Of a stretch of DNA of 64,000 nucleotides, positions 50,717-59,395 are shown one piece after another. The first letter of the stretch is position 1, and every line of letters starts with the position of its first letter. The notes below the pieces were generated by a model. The model did not search any database, had not been told where the DNA came from, and saw only the letters and a list, made by a program, of their open reading frames with translations. This stretch comes from Oleiagrimonas soli (GTDB lineage Bacteria > Pseudomonadota > Gammaproteobacteria > Xanthomonadales > Rhodanobacteraceae). The stretch spans positions 1 through 64,000 of the forward strand of contig NZ_KN196470.1 of the NCBI RefSeq assembly GCF_000761445.1. The letters are read 5' to 3'. Position numbers and translations under genes: made by a program.

Positions 50717-51340
50717 ATGAAATTTCGCAGCGACAGCTTCGCCAACGGCGACCCGATTCCCGCCGAATTCGCGTTCGGCAAAATCGGCGATCCGGTCGAG
50801 CTCTCCAGCAACCGCAGCCCGCATCTGGCCTGGTCCGAAGCGCCCGACGCCACGCGCTCGTTCGCGCTGATCTGCGTCGACCCCGACGTGCCCAGCAAGC
50901 CCGACGACGTCAATCAGGCCGACCGCGAAGTGCCCGCCGACCTGCCGCGCGTGGAGTTCGTGCACTGGGTCATGGCCGACATTCCGGCCGAGTGCGGCGA
51001 ATTCGAGGCCGGCGCGTGCTGCGAGGGCACCACACCCCACGGCAAGCGCGATCCGGTCGGACCGCCCGGCTCGAAGCAGGGCGTCAACGACTACACCGGC
51101 TGGTTCGCCGGCGACGACAGCATGTCCGGCGACTACTACGGCTACGACGGTCCGTGCCCGCCGTGGAACGACAGCATCATCCATCACTACCACTTCAGGC
51201 TGTACGCGCTGGACGTGCCCAGCCTCGGTCTGGAAGGCCGCTTCGACATCGCCGATCTGCGCCGCGCGATGGACGGCCATGTGCTGGCCGAAGCCGAATG
51301 GATGGGCACCTACACGCTCAATCCGCGACTGGCCGGCTGA
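50717..51340 (+). CDS. YbhB/YbcL family PEBP-like protein
   Basis: The 207-aa protein belongs to the phosphatidylethanolamine-binding/Raf-kinase-inhibitor family: [24 protein letters not shown] and the C-terminal [20 protein letters not shown] are typical. The bacterial YbhB type is cytosolic; function is unknown. GGAG lies about 8 bases before the ATG. It may follow the upstream gene as one transcript across 130 bases. Confidence 0.87.
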   Translation: MKFRSDSFANGDPIPAEFAFGKIGDPVELSSNRSPHLAWSEAPDATRSFALICVDPDVPSKPDDVNQADREVPADLPRVEFVHWVMADIPAECGEFEAGACCEGTTPHGKRDPVGPPGSKQGVNDYTGWFAGDDSMSGDYYGYDGPCPPWNDSIIHHYHFRLYALDVPSLGLEGRFDIADLRRAMDGHVLAEAEWMGTYTLNPRLAG

Positions 51341-51352
51341 GGCCACGCGGTT

Positions 51353-51389
51353 CGAGGGTTCAGCGGCGAGTCACCTAGCTGAACCCTCG
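51353..51389 (+). terminator. hairpin after the PEBP gene
   Basis: CGAGGGTTCAGC and GCTGAACCCTCG form a perfect 12-bp stem with a 13-base loop, just past the stop. No T-tract. Confidence 0.55.
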
Positions 51390-51509
51390 CGGCCGCACCA
51401 TGCAAGTGTTCAGGACGGGTGCACTGCCGCGGATTCAGGATGGTTTTGTCGATGCATCGATGACGCGTCGACGCCGCAATCTCGCGGCGCCAACCACAAG
51501 GAATCGCAC

Positions 51510-51668
51510 ATGCTTTCTTGGGCCATCACGTTTCTGATCATCGCCATCATCGCCGCCGTGCTCGGTTTCGGCGGCATCGCCGGCGCGGCGGCCGGCATCG
51601 CCAAGATCCTGTTCATCATCTTCCTGGTGCTGTTCATCGTCGCCCTGATCCGCGGCAAGCGCGCATAG
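51510..51668 (+). CDS. DUF1328 family small membrane protein
   Basis: The 52-aa protein is a two-helix hydrophobic peptide ([41 protein letters not shown]) of the DUF1328/YtjA type, stress-associated in several proteobacteria. AAGGAA lies before the ATG at 51510. It is 40 bases upstream of the YqjD-like gene. Confidence 0.85.
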   Translation: MLSWAITFLIIAIIAAVLGFGGIAGAAAGIAKILFIIFLVLFIVALIRGKRA

Positions 51669-51708
51669 CGGCATCGCTGTATTCCACGCACGACACAGGA
51701 GCATTCCC

Positions 51709-52068
51709 ATGGCTAGCAAGAACAAAGACACGAGCTTCGACGACCGCATCGCCGAGAGCGCCGAACGCCTGAAGGAGCGCGAGTCGGCCGCCCTGCATGC
51801 CACCCGCGACGCGGTGGTCAGCGGCACCGAGCGCACCGAGCGCGCCCTGCATCGCGCCACCGACGCCACCGCCTCGGCTGCGCAGCGCACCCACGAGCGC
51901 GCCGCGCAGCTGGGCGAGAAGGGTCAGGAAAAGTGGGCCGAAGGCCGCGCCTACGCCGAGCAGTCGCTGGACCGCGTGTTCGACTACGTGCGCGAGAATC
52001 CCGGCAAGTCGCTGGCGATGGCCGTGGCCGGCGGCTGGTTGATCGGCAACCTGCTGCGCCGGCGCTGA
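51709..52068 (+). CDS. DUF883 family protein (ElaB/YqjD-like)
   Basis: The 119-aa protein has a long charged helical region with many Ala/Glu/Arg (about 15-90) and a C-terminal glycine-containing membrane helix (NPGKSLAMAVAGGWLIGNLL). This is the ElaB/YqjD pattern: inner-membrane-anchored proteins that associate with ribosomes in stationary phase. GGAG lies 8-9 bases before the ATG. It is followed by YqjE- and YqjK-like genes, the order of the E. coli yqjDEK cluster. Confidence 0.87.
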   Translation: MASKNKDTSFDDRIAESAERLKERESAALHATRDAVVSGTERTERALHRATDATASAAQRTHERAAQLGEKGQEKWAEGRAYAEQSLDRVFDYVRENPGKSLAMAVAGGWLIGNLLRRR

Positions 52069-52072
52069 ATCG

Positions 52073-52558
52073 GTGCCATCGACCGACTCCGCCGAACCGC
52101 GGCCCGGACCGGGCGACGACGCCCCGCACGACGAGACGCCTCGCGACGAGGCGGCCTCGGCGGGGGCGGATCGTCTGGACATTCCGGCCGCCTGGGAAGC
52201 GGCCCGCACCCTGTTCGACGCGACGCGCGAATTCGTCGCCTCGCTGTTCGCGCTGGCGCGCAGCGAACTGCGGCTGGCGCGCGTCAGCTGGCCGCTGGTG
52301 TTCGCGCTGCTGGTGGTGCTGGTCGGCCTCAGCCTGTCGCTATGGGCCAGCCTCATCGCCCTGATCGGCTGGGGGCTGTACCTGCTGACGCACTCGGTCG
52401 GTCTGGCGCTGGCGGCGCTGGTCGGTGTGCATGTCGTGCTGCTGGTCGTCGCGCGCCTGATGCTGCGTCGCACCGCGCGCAACATGACGATGCCGGCCAC
52501 CCGCGACGAAATGCGCCATCTGTTCGCACGCGCCCGCAAACACGCCTCCAAGGACTGA
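52073..52558 (+). CDS. YqjE-like phage-holin-family membrane protein
   Basis: The 161-aa protein has an acidic, Asp/Glu/Pro-rich N-terminus (about 1-45) and two paired membrane helices (about 83-102 and 107-130), with a basic tail. It fits the YqjE/phage holin family 5. The start is a GTG at 52073, 5 bases after the YqjD stop. It is unlikely to be a real phage holin, given the non-phage context. Confidence 0.82.
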   Translation: MPSTDSAEPRPGPGDDAPHDETPRDEAASAGADRLDIPAAWEAARTLFDATREFVASLFALARSELRLARVSWPLVFALLVVLVGLSLSLWASLIALIGWGLYLLTHSVGLALAALVGVHVVLLVVARLMLRRTARNMTMPATRDEMRHLFARARKHASKD

Positions 52559-52563
52559 ACATC

Positions 52564-52812
52564 ATGCGTTACCGTCGCGCCCTGATCGAATGCCGCATGC
52601 GCCACGCCGAGGTTGCCGCGCATCGCGTGCGCGCCCGTGCCGCCGTGCAGGTGCTCGAAGGCCAGTACCGCGCCGCGCCGGCGCTGCCGCTCGGCGCCGC
52701 CGCGCTGGGTGGCTTCCTGCTGGGCCGCCATCGCCCGGATTGGCGTCCGCCGCGGCGCGCCTGGTCGCTGGCCTGGCGCTGGGGCTTCCACTTCCTGCGC
52801 GGCATGCTGTAA
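52564..52812 (+). CDS. YqjK-like small basic protein
   Basis: The 82-aa product is Arg-rich throughout (RYRRALIECRMRHAEVAAHR), with a short hydrophobic patch (ALPLGAAALGGFLLG) and C-terminal RWGFHFLRG. Position after YqjE and size match YqjK, although sequence similarity is weak. It starts 5 bases after the YqjE stop. Function is unknown. Confidence 0.7.
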   Translation: MRYRRALIECRMRHAEVAAHRVRARAAVQVLEGQYRAAPALPLGAAALGGFLLGRHRPDWRPPRRAWSLAWRWGFHFLRGML

Positions 52813-52873
52813 TGAGCCGCCGCCGAAGGTTCGAGCGCGGTGACATGCGCCCGTGCCGCGCCGGAAAACGACC

Positions 52874-53998
52874 ATGAACCACGACATCCCATCCGGCGAA
52901 GCGAGCCTTCCGGCCGCCGCCAGCGAGACCACGGAGAAGACCTCCGGTCCGCTCGAACTGCGTCGCCCCACGCAGGCCATGAGCCTGATGCTGACCGCGC
53001 TGCTGGTGCTGGCGCTGATCTACACGCTGGCACTGAGCCAGACCCTGGTCGTGCCGCTGATGCTGGCGATGTTTCTCGGCCTGGGCCTGAATCCGCTGGT
53101 CGCTGGCGCGGCGCGTCTGCACATTCCGCGTTTTCTCTCCGCGATCGTGGTGATGCTGGCCGTGACCGCCGGTTCGGTCGGCGCGGTGACGCTGCTGGCG
53201 CCGCCGGCGGTGAAGTGGCTGCAGCAGGCACCGAGCGCGATCCGCCATGACTTGGCGCCGAAGATCAAACCGTTCACGCGCAAGCTCGACGAAGCCAACC
53301 GCGCCACCCAGTCGCTGGTCGGCAACGGCAGCGTGCGCCACACGGCCGCGCCGCAAGCGGCACGACTGGACGTCTGGGACGTCATCGCGGTCACGCCGCG
53401 CGTGCTGGCGTTCGCGCTCACGGTCGGGTTGCTGGTGTTCTTCTTCCTGATCTTCGGCGACCGCATGTTGCTCAAACTGGTCGAGGTCTCGCCCTCGTTC
53501 ACCAGCAAACGCCACGTGGTCACCATCGTGCGCAACATCCAGGCCGAGGTGTCGCGCTACATCTTCACCGCCACCTGCATCAACATCTCGCTGGGCGCGC
53601 TGACGGCGCTGATCCTGTGGAGCCTGAAGATGCCCGACCCGCTGCTGTGGGGCGGGTTGGCGGCGCTGGCCAACTTCGTGCCCTACGTCGGCGCGATCAG
53701 CACGACGCTGGTGCTGCTGATCGCCGGCAGCATGCATTTCGACCATCTGCTCGACGCGCTGGCGCCGGCGCTGAGCTTCGCCGCGCTGACCGCCGTCGAG
53801 GGCAACCTCATCACGCCGATGATCATGGGCCGGCGCATGCGTCTGTCGCCCGTCGCGATCCTGATCTGGCTGCTGCTGTGGGCATGGATCTGGGGCATCG
53901 CCGGCGCGCTGCTGGCGGTGCCCATGCTGACCACGGTGAAGCTGATCGCCGAGCGCATTCGCGGCTGGGAGTGGTTCGCCCACCTGGTCGGACGCTGA
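52874..53998 (+). CDS. AI-2E family transporter (TqsA/PerM-like)
   Basis: The 374-aa protein has eight membrane helices with the family segments MLAMFLGLGLNPLVAGAA, ALTVGLLVFFFLIFGDR and NFVPYVGAISTTLVLLIAGS, and the C-terminal LLLWAWIWGIAGALLAVPM. The family exports varied substrates, including AI-2 and sodium/proton; no specific one can be read. I chose the ATG at 52874 (GGAAAA upstream) rather than the GTG at 52853. It is the last gene of the yqj-like cluster. Confidence 0.87.
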   Translation: MNHDIPSGEASLPAAASETTEKTSGPLELRRPTQAMSLMLTALLVLALIYTLALSQTLVVPLMLAMFLGLGLNPLVAGAARLHIPRFLSAIVVMLAVTAGSVGAVTLLAPPAVKWLQQAPSAIRHDLAPKIKPFTRKLDEANRATQSLVGNGSVRHTAAPQAARLDVWDVIAVTPRVLAFALTVGLLVFFFLIFGDRMLLKLVEVSPSFTSKRHVVTIVRNIQAEVSRYIFTATCINISLGALTALILWSLKMPDPLLWGGLAALANFVPYVGAISTTLVLLIAGSMHFDHLLDALAPALSFAALTAVEGNLITPMIMGRRMRLSPVAILIWLLLWAWIWGIAGALLAVPMLTTVKLIAERIRGWEWFAHLVGR

Positions 53999-54017
53999 GC
54001 GCGCCACCGCGCCGGCG

Positions 54018-54752
54018 TCACCAGCCGATGGCCTGACCGTCCTGGAAGAAGCGCCCGGTCGGCGCGGGCGACGGCAGGCAGGCGGCCCAGACGATGCCCT
54101 CGGCGCCGCGTTCCACCGGTCGCCCGCCCGGCCCGCCCAGATCCGTCGCGACCCAGCCCGGACAGACCGCATTGACCGTGATGCCGCTGCCGTCCAGTTC
54201 GTCGGCCAGCGTGCGCGTGTAGCTGTTGAGCGCCGCCTTCGACGCGCGGTAGGCGACGCAGTGCGGACCGCTGGACGTGCTCGCGCCGCAGCGGCTGGAG
54301 ACGTTGACGATGCGTCCGTAGCGATGCCGGCGCATCAGCGGCAGCATCGCGCTGGTCACGCGCCAGCTGCCGTACAGATGCGTGTCCATCGCCACCTGCG
54401 CCACGGCCAGGTCGTTGGCGCTGGCGTGGGCGTCGTGGTCGTAGTAGCCGCCGGCGTTGTTGACCAGCACGTCGAGCCGTCCGTAGGTGATGTCGACCCA
54501 GCGCGCCAGCGTGTCGACCTGCTCCTGCTGGGTGACGTCCAGCTGCACCGCCACCACCTCACCCGCCGCGCCAGCCAGACGACGCGCGGCGATCAGGCCC
54601 TTGTCCAGATCGCGCGCGCCGAGCAGCACGGTCATGCCGGTGGCGCTCAACTGATGCGCCACCTCGAAACCGAGCCCGCGATTGGCGCCGCTGACCAGCG
54701 CCACGCGATGCACCGGCGTCGCCGTCGGCCCCGGACGGGCGCGCGCGTTCAC
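54018..54752 (-). CDS. SDR family oxidoreductase
   Basis: The 244-aa short-chain dehydrogenase has the Rossmann motif SGANRGLGFEVA, NNAG, the catalytic Ser and YRASKAALN. It resembles carbonyl reductases. The start is a GTG overlapping the NodT stop as GTGA, so it is the fourth gene of the efflux operon. In Pseudomonas, mexS encodes an oxidoreductase next to mexT; this gene could play an analogous redox role, but it is not a MexS homologue by sequence. Confidence 0.83.
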   Translation of the reverse strand: MNARARPGPTATPVHRVALVSGANRGLGFEVAHQLSATGMTVLLGARDLDKGLIAARRLAGAAGEVVAVQLDVTQQEQVDTLARWVDITYGRLDVLVNNAGGYYDHDAHASANDLAVAQVAMDTHLYGSWRVTSAMLPLMRRHRYGRIVNVSSRCGASTSSGPHCVAYRASKAALNSYTRTLADELDGSGITVNAVCPGWVATDLGGPGGRPVERGAEGIVWAACLPSPAPTGRFFQDGQAIGW

Positions 54753-56194
54753 GGCGTCCCGTCCGCTTGCGCGACGGCGCTGCACGCGACGTCGCCGCAG
54801 GCCTGCCAACCGCCGCCGAGCGCCTTGTACAGCGCCACGGCACGCGTGTTGATCGCGGTTTCGGCCTGCGCCAGCTCGTCTTCGGCCGCCAATTGCGTGC
54901 GTTCGGCGTCGAGCAGTTCGAGGAAGCCGGTCGCGCCCTCGCGGTAGCGCACGCGCGCCAGTTCGGCGGCGCGGCGGCTCTGCCGGCGCTGTTCCAGCAG
55001 CTCGTTGACGCGCACGCGTTCCTGGTTGAAGCCGGTCACGGCATTGTCGACGTCCTCGATCGCCAGCAGCACGGTCTGCCGATAGTTCGCTTCGGCGGCG
55101 TCGGCATTGGCCTCGCTGGCGTGCAGGTTGGCGCGCACGCGCTGCACGTTCAGTCCGTCCCAGGTGATGCTCGGCGCCAGCGACCAGGCGCGCGTCGCCG
55201 CGCCGCCGAAGTCGTTGCTGCGCCCGGCCAGGAAGCCGAGGAAACCGCCCAGCCGCAGGTGCGGGAAGAAGTCCGCCTTGGCCACGCCGATGCGTGCGTT
55301 GGCCGCGGCATAGGCGCGCTCGGCGGCCTGCACGTCGGGACGTCGCGCGAGAATGTCGCCGGCCGCGCCGATCGGCAGATCGACGGCGATGGGACGGAAG
55401 CTCTGCGCCGACAGATCGATGCCCAGTTCGCCCGGCCGCTCGCCCAGCAGCACGGCCAGACGGTACTTCTCGGCGCTGACGCGCGTCTTCAGCACCGGCA
55501 GCTGCGCGCGCACGGCGCTGAGTCGCGCCTTGGCGCTGGCCAGTTCCTGCTCGGAGGCGGCGCCGAGTTTCCGCCGCACTTCGATCAGGTGCATGGTCTG
55601 CATCTGGTTGTCGATGTCGCGCTGGGCGATGTCGAGCCGGGTCTGCGCGCCGCGCAGCTCGAAGTAGTTGCGCGCCACTTCCGCCAGCAGGCTGACCTGC
55701 GCGTCGCGCAGCTGCGCCTGACGCACGCCAAGATCGGCACGCGCGGCTTCCACCGAACGACGCACGCCGCCGAACAGATCGATCTCCCACGAGGCGTCGA
55801 AACCGGCGCGGTAGGTCGTGACCGTGCGCCGCTGATCGTCGAAGCCGGGCTGCTGACCGCGGCTGCGCGTGTAGTCCGCACCAGTCGACACATCCGGCAG
55901 GTACGCCGAACGCGCCACGCCGAGCTGCGCCCGCGACGCGCGCAGGCGCGCCACGGCGATGCGCAGATCGAGGTTGTTGGCCGCGGCGTGGCGGATCAAC
56001 GCGTCCAGCGTCGGATCGTCGAACTGCCTCCACCACGCCGCCTGGAACGCGGCCGTGTGCTCCTGCCCGGCGTCCAGGCCCTGCAGCTTCGGCGCCGCCG
56101 GATGCGGCGCGCGATAGTCCGGTCCCACGCTGGCGCAGCCGGCGAGAACCACGGCCGCGGCGAGCGCGGCCATCTTCATCAGCGATCGTTTCAT
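54749..56194 (-). CDS. RND efflux outer membrane factor (NodT/OprN family lipoprotein)
   Basis: Outer-membrane tunnel of pump 2, 481 aa. A lipobox (VVLAGC, Cys20) is followed by ASVGPDYRAPHPAAPKL and two OEP repeats. I chose the ATG at 56194, one base after the pump stop; in-frame sequence upstream lies inside the pump gene. Third gene in the operon, where mexEF-oprN also places it. Confidence 0.92.
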   Translation of the reverse strand: MKRSLMKMAALAAAVVLAGCASVGPDYRAPHPAAPKLQGLDAGQEHTAAFQAAWWRQFDDPTLDALIRHAAANNLDLRIAVARLRASRAQLGVARSAYLPDVSTGADYTRSRGQQPGFDDQRRTVTTYRAGFDASWEIDLFGGVRRSVEAARADLGVRQAQLRDAQVSLLAEVARNYFELRGAQTRLDIAQRDIDNQMQTMHLIEVRRKLGAASEQELASAKARLSAVRAQLPVLKTRVSAEKYRLAVLLGERPGELGIDLSAQSFRPIAVDLPIGAAGDILARRPDVQAAERAYAAANARIGVAKADFFPHLRLGGFLGFLAGRSNDFGGAATRAWSLAPSITWDGLNVQRVRANLHASEANADAAEANYRQTVLLAIEDVDNAVTGFNQERVRVNELLEQRRQSRRAAELARVRYREGATGFLELLDAERTQLAAEDELAQAETAINTRAVALYKALGGGWQACGDVACSAVAQADGTP

Positions 56195-56195
56195 C

Positions 56196-59100
56196 TCAGG
56201 AATGCTCCGGTTGCGGCAGCGCGTGCTGCGCCGCGCGTTCCTCGGCGCGCGCCTGGCGGCGTTCCACCAGGGCGCGAATGACGACATAGAACAGCGGCGT
56301 GTAGATCAGGCCGAACAGCGTCACGCCGAGCATGCCGGAGAACACCGCCACGCCCATCGCGTGACGCATCTCCGCACCGGCGCCGTGCGAGGTCACCAGC
56401 GGCACCACGCCCATGATGAACGCGAACGAGGTCATCAGGATCGGACGCAGTCGCAGCTTGGCCGCCTGCAGCACCGCCTCGTGACGGGACATGCCCTCGT
56501 GCTGACGTTCGCGGGCGAACTCGACGATCAGGATCGCGTTCTTGCACGCCAGGCCCACCAGCACGATCAGGCCGATCTGGGTGAAGATGTTGTTGTCGCC
56601 GCCGCTCAGCCACACGCCGGCAATGGCCGACAGCAGCACCATCGGCACGATCGAGATCACCGCCAGCGGCAGCGACCAGCTCTCGTACAGCGACGACAGC
56701 ACCAGGAACACCAGCAGCACGCACAGCGGGAACACCAGCACCGCGGTGTTGCCGGCCAGAATCTGCTGATAGGTCAGCTCGGTCCACTCGAAGCTCATGC
56801 CGTTGGGCAAGTTGTCCTTGGCCAGCTTCTCCATCGCCGCCTGCGCCTGACCGGAACTGAAGCCGGGCGCGGGTCCGCCGTTGATCTCCGCCGTCGGGTA
56901 GCCGTTGTAGTGCTGCACGCGGTCCGGACCGGCGCCGCGATGCACGGTGACGAACGAGCCCAGCGGCACCATCTGCCCCTGCGCGTTGCGCGTCTTCAGG
57001 CCGAGAATGTCCTGCGGCGTGTGACGGAAGGCCGGGTCCGCCGAGACGTTGACCTGGTAGGTGCGGCCGAAGCGGTTGAAGTCGTTGACGTACAGCGAGC
57101 CGAGGTAGGCCTGCATGGTCTGGTACGCATCGGTCAGGCTGACGCCTTCGGCCTTGGCCTTTTCGCGGTCCACGTCGGCGTCCACCTGCGGCACGCTGAC
57201 CTGGAAGCTGGAGAACAGACCGGCCAGCGCCGGGTCCTTGCGGCTCTTGGCGATCAGGTTCTGGGTCTGCTTGTACAGCGCGTCGAAACCGCGGTCGGCG
57301 CGATCCTCGATCTGCATGCGGAAGCCACCGATGGTGCCCAGTCCCATCACCGGCGGCGGCGGGAACACGGCGATGTAGGCGTCCTGGATCGACGCGTACT
57401 GTTGGTTCAGCGCACCGGCAATGGCGCCGGCCGACAGCGCCTTGCTGCGCCGCTGGTCGAACGGCTTCAACGTCACGAACACGATGCCGGAGTTGGAGCT
57501 GTTGGTGAAGCCGTTGATCGACAGACCCGGGAACGCCACCGCGCTCTGCACGCCCGGCTGCTTCAGCGCAATCGCGCTCATGCGGTGGATGACGTCCTCG
57601 GTGCGATCCAGCGTGGCCGCGTCCGGCAGCTGCGCGAACGACACCAGGTACTGCTTGTCCTGGGTCGGCACGAAACCGGTCGGCACGTGCGCGAAACCGA
57701 ACCAGGTCAGACCGATCAGGCCGGCGTAGATCACCAGCGCGATGGTGCCCTTGCCGAGCACGCGCTTGACGCCGCCGACGTAGGCGTCCGAACCGCGATG
57801 GAACAGACGGTTGAACGGCCGGAATAGCCAGCCCAGGCCGCGTTCCATCCAGCGCGTCAGACGATCCTTGGGCGCGTCGTGGCCCTTCAGCAGCACGGCG
57901 GCCAGCGCCGGACTCAGGGTCAGCGAGTTGAACGCCGAGATCACCGTGGAGATGGCGATGGTCAGCGCGAACTGGCGGTAGAACTGGCCGGTCAGGCCGC
58001 TGACGAACGCGGTCGGCACGAACACCGCGCACAGCACCAGCGCGGTGGCCACGATGGGACCCGTGACCTCGCGCATGGCCTTGCGCGTGGCCTCGCGCGG
58101 CGACTGGCCCAGCTCGATGTGCCGCTCGACGTTCTCCACCACCACGATGGCGTCGTCGACCACGATGCCGATGGCCAGCACCAGCCCGAACAGCGACAGC
58201 GCGTTGAGCGAGAAGCCGGCCACGAACATCACCGCGAACGTGCCGATCAGCGACACCGGCACCGCCACCAGCGGAATGATCGACGCGCGCCAGGTCTGCA
58301 GGAACAGGATCACCACCAGCACCACCAGCAGGATCGCTTCCAGCAGCGTGTGCGCGACCGCCTCAATCGAACCGCGCACGAACACGGTCGGATCGTAGAC
58401 GATGGAATAGTCCACGCCCTGCGGGAAATCCTTCTTCAGCCGCGCCATCGTGGCGCGCACTTCGTCGGAGATCTGGATCGCGTTGGAACCGGGCCGGGCG
58501 AAGATCGGCATCGCCACCGCCGGCTTGTTGTCGAGCAGGCTGCGCAGCGCGTAGTTGTCCGAGCCCAGCTGCACGCGGGCCACGTCGCCCAGATGCACCA
58601 CGCCGCCGTCGGCGTCGGTGCGCAGGATGATGTTGCGGAAGTCGTCCACGCTGACCAGACGGCCGCGCGTGTTGATGTTGAGCTGGAATGCCGAATGCGT
58701 CGGCCCCGGCGGCGCGTTCAGCGCACCGGCGGCGACCTGCACGTTCTGCTCGCGGATCGCGTTGACCACGTCGCCCGTGGTCAGGCTGCGCTGGGCCAGC
58801 TTCTGCGGATTCAGCCACACGCGCATGCTGTACTGGCCGGCGCCGAAGATCTGCACGTCGCCCACGCCCTTGAGGCGACCCAGCACGTCCTTCACGTGCA
58901 GCCGCGCGTAGTTCGACAGGTACAGCATGTCGTAGCGCTTGTTGGGCGAGGTCAGGTGCACGACCATGGTCAGGTCGGGCGAGCTCTTCTGCGTGGTCAC
59001 GCCCAGCCGCTGCACTTCCTCGGGCAGCTTGGGCAGAGCCTGGGCAACGCGGTTCTGCACCTCGACCTGGGCGTTGTCCAGATCGGTACCGAGCGCGAAG

Positions 59101-59387
59101 GTCACGGTCAGGGTCAGCGCGCCGTCGCTGGTCGACTGCGAGGCGCTGTACAGCATGCCTTCCACGCCGTTGATCTGTTCCTCCAGCGGCGTGGCAACGG
59201 TCTCGGCGATGACCTTGGGATTGGCGCCCGGATAGCGGGCGTGCACCACCACAGTGGGCGGCACCACTTCGGGGTATTCGCTGATCGGCAGCTGGAAGAC
59301 CGCGATGCTGCCGGCGATCACGAACAGCAGCGACAGCACCGCGGCCATGATCGGCCGGTCGACGAAAAACTGGGCAAAATTCTTCAT
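56196..59387 (-). CDS. RND multidrug efflux permease (MexF/AcrB-type)
   Basis: The 1063-aa HAE1 pump is full length, with twelve membrane helices. TM4 carries the proton-relay pair in LAIGIVVDDAIVVVENVERH. The N-terminus MKNFAQFFVDRPIMAAVLSL and the porter-domain pattern fit the MexF/AcrB group. It lies between the adaptor (9 bases upstream) and the NodT gene (1 base downstream). MexF-type pumps export chloramphenicol, quinolones and trimethoprim; substrates here are inferred from family. Confidence 0.95.
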   Translation of the reverse strand: MKNFAQFFVDRPIMAAVLSLLFVIAGSIAVFQLPISEYPEVVPPTVVVHARYPGANPKVIAETVATPLEEQINGVEGMLYSASQSTSDGALTLTVTFALGTDLDNAQVEVQNRVAQALPKLPEEVQRLGVTTQKSSPDLTMVVHLTSPNKRYDMLYLSNYARLHVKDVLGRLKGVGDVQIFGAGQYSMRVWLNPQKLAQRSLTTGDVVNAIREQNVQVAAGALNAPPGPTHSAFQLNINTRGRLVSVDDFRNIILRTDADGGVVHLGDVARVQLGSDNYALRSLLDNKPAVAMPIFARPGSNAIQISDEVRATMARLKKDFPQGVDYSIVYDPTVFVRGSIEAVAHTLLEAILLVVLVVILFLQTWRASIIPLVAVPVSLIGTFAVMFVAGFSLNALSLFGLVLAIGIVVDDAIVVVENVERHIELGQSPREATRKAMREVTGPIVATALVLCAVFVPTAFVSGLTGQFYRQFALTIAISTVISAFNSLTLSPALAAVLLKGHDAPKDRLTRWMERGLGWLFRPFNRLFHRGSDAYVGGVKRVLGKGTIALVIYAGLIGLTWFGFAHVPTGFVPTQDKQYLVSFAQLPDAATLDRTEDVIHRMSAIALKQPGVQSAVAFPGLSINGFTNSSNSGIVFVTLKPFDQRRSKALSAGAIAGALNQQYASIQDAYIAVFPPPPVMGLGTIGGFRMQIEDRADRGFDALYKQTQNLIAKSRKDPALAGLFSSFQVSVPQVDADVDREKAKAEGVSLTDAYQTMQAYLGSLYVNDFNRFGRTYQVNVSADPAFRHTPQDILGLKTRNAQGQMVPLGSFVTVHRGAGPDRVQHYNGYPTAEINGGPAPGFSSGQAQAAMEKLAKDNLPNGMSFEWTELTYQQILAGNTAVLVFPLCVLLVFLVLSSLYESWSLPLAVISIVPMVLLSAIAGVWLSGGDNNIFTQIGLIVLVGLACKNAILIVEFARERQHEGMSRHEAVLQAAKLRLRPILMTSFAFIMGVVPLVTSHGAGAEMRHAMGVAVFSGMLGVTLFGLIYTPLFYVVIRALVERRQARAEERAAQHALPQPEHS

Positions 59388-59395
59388 GGGACGGA

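Noticed and set aside
52073..52558. Phage holin as evidence for a prophage.
   Set aside because: The gene lies in a yqjD/yqjE/yqjK-like cluster with chromosomal neighbours and no phage genes; the holin label is only a family name.
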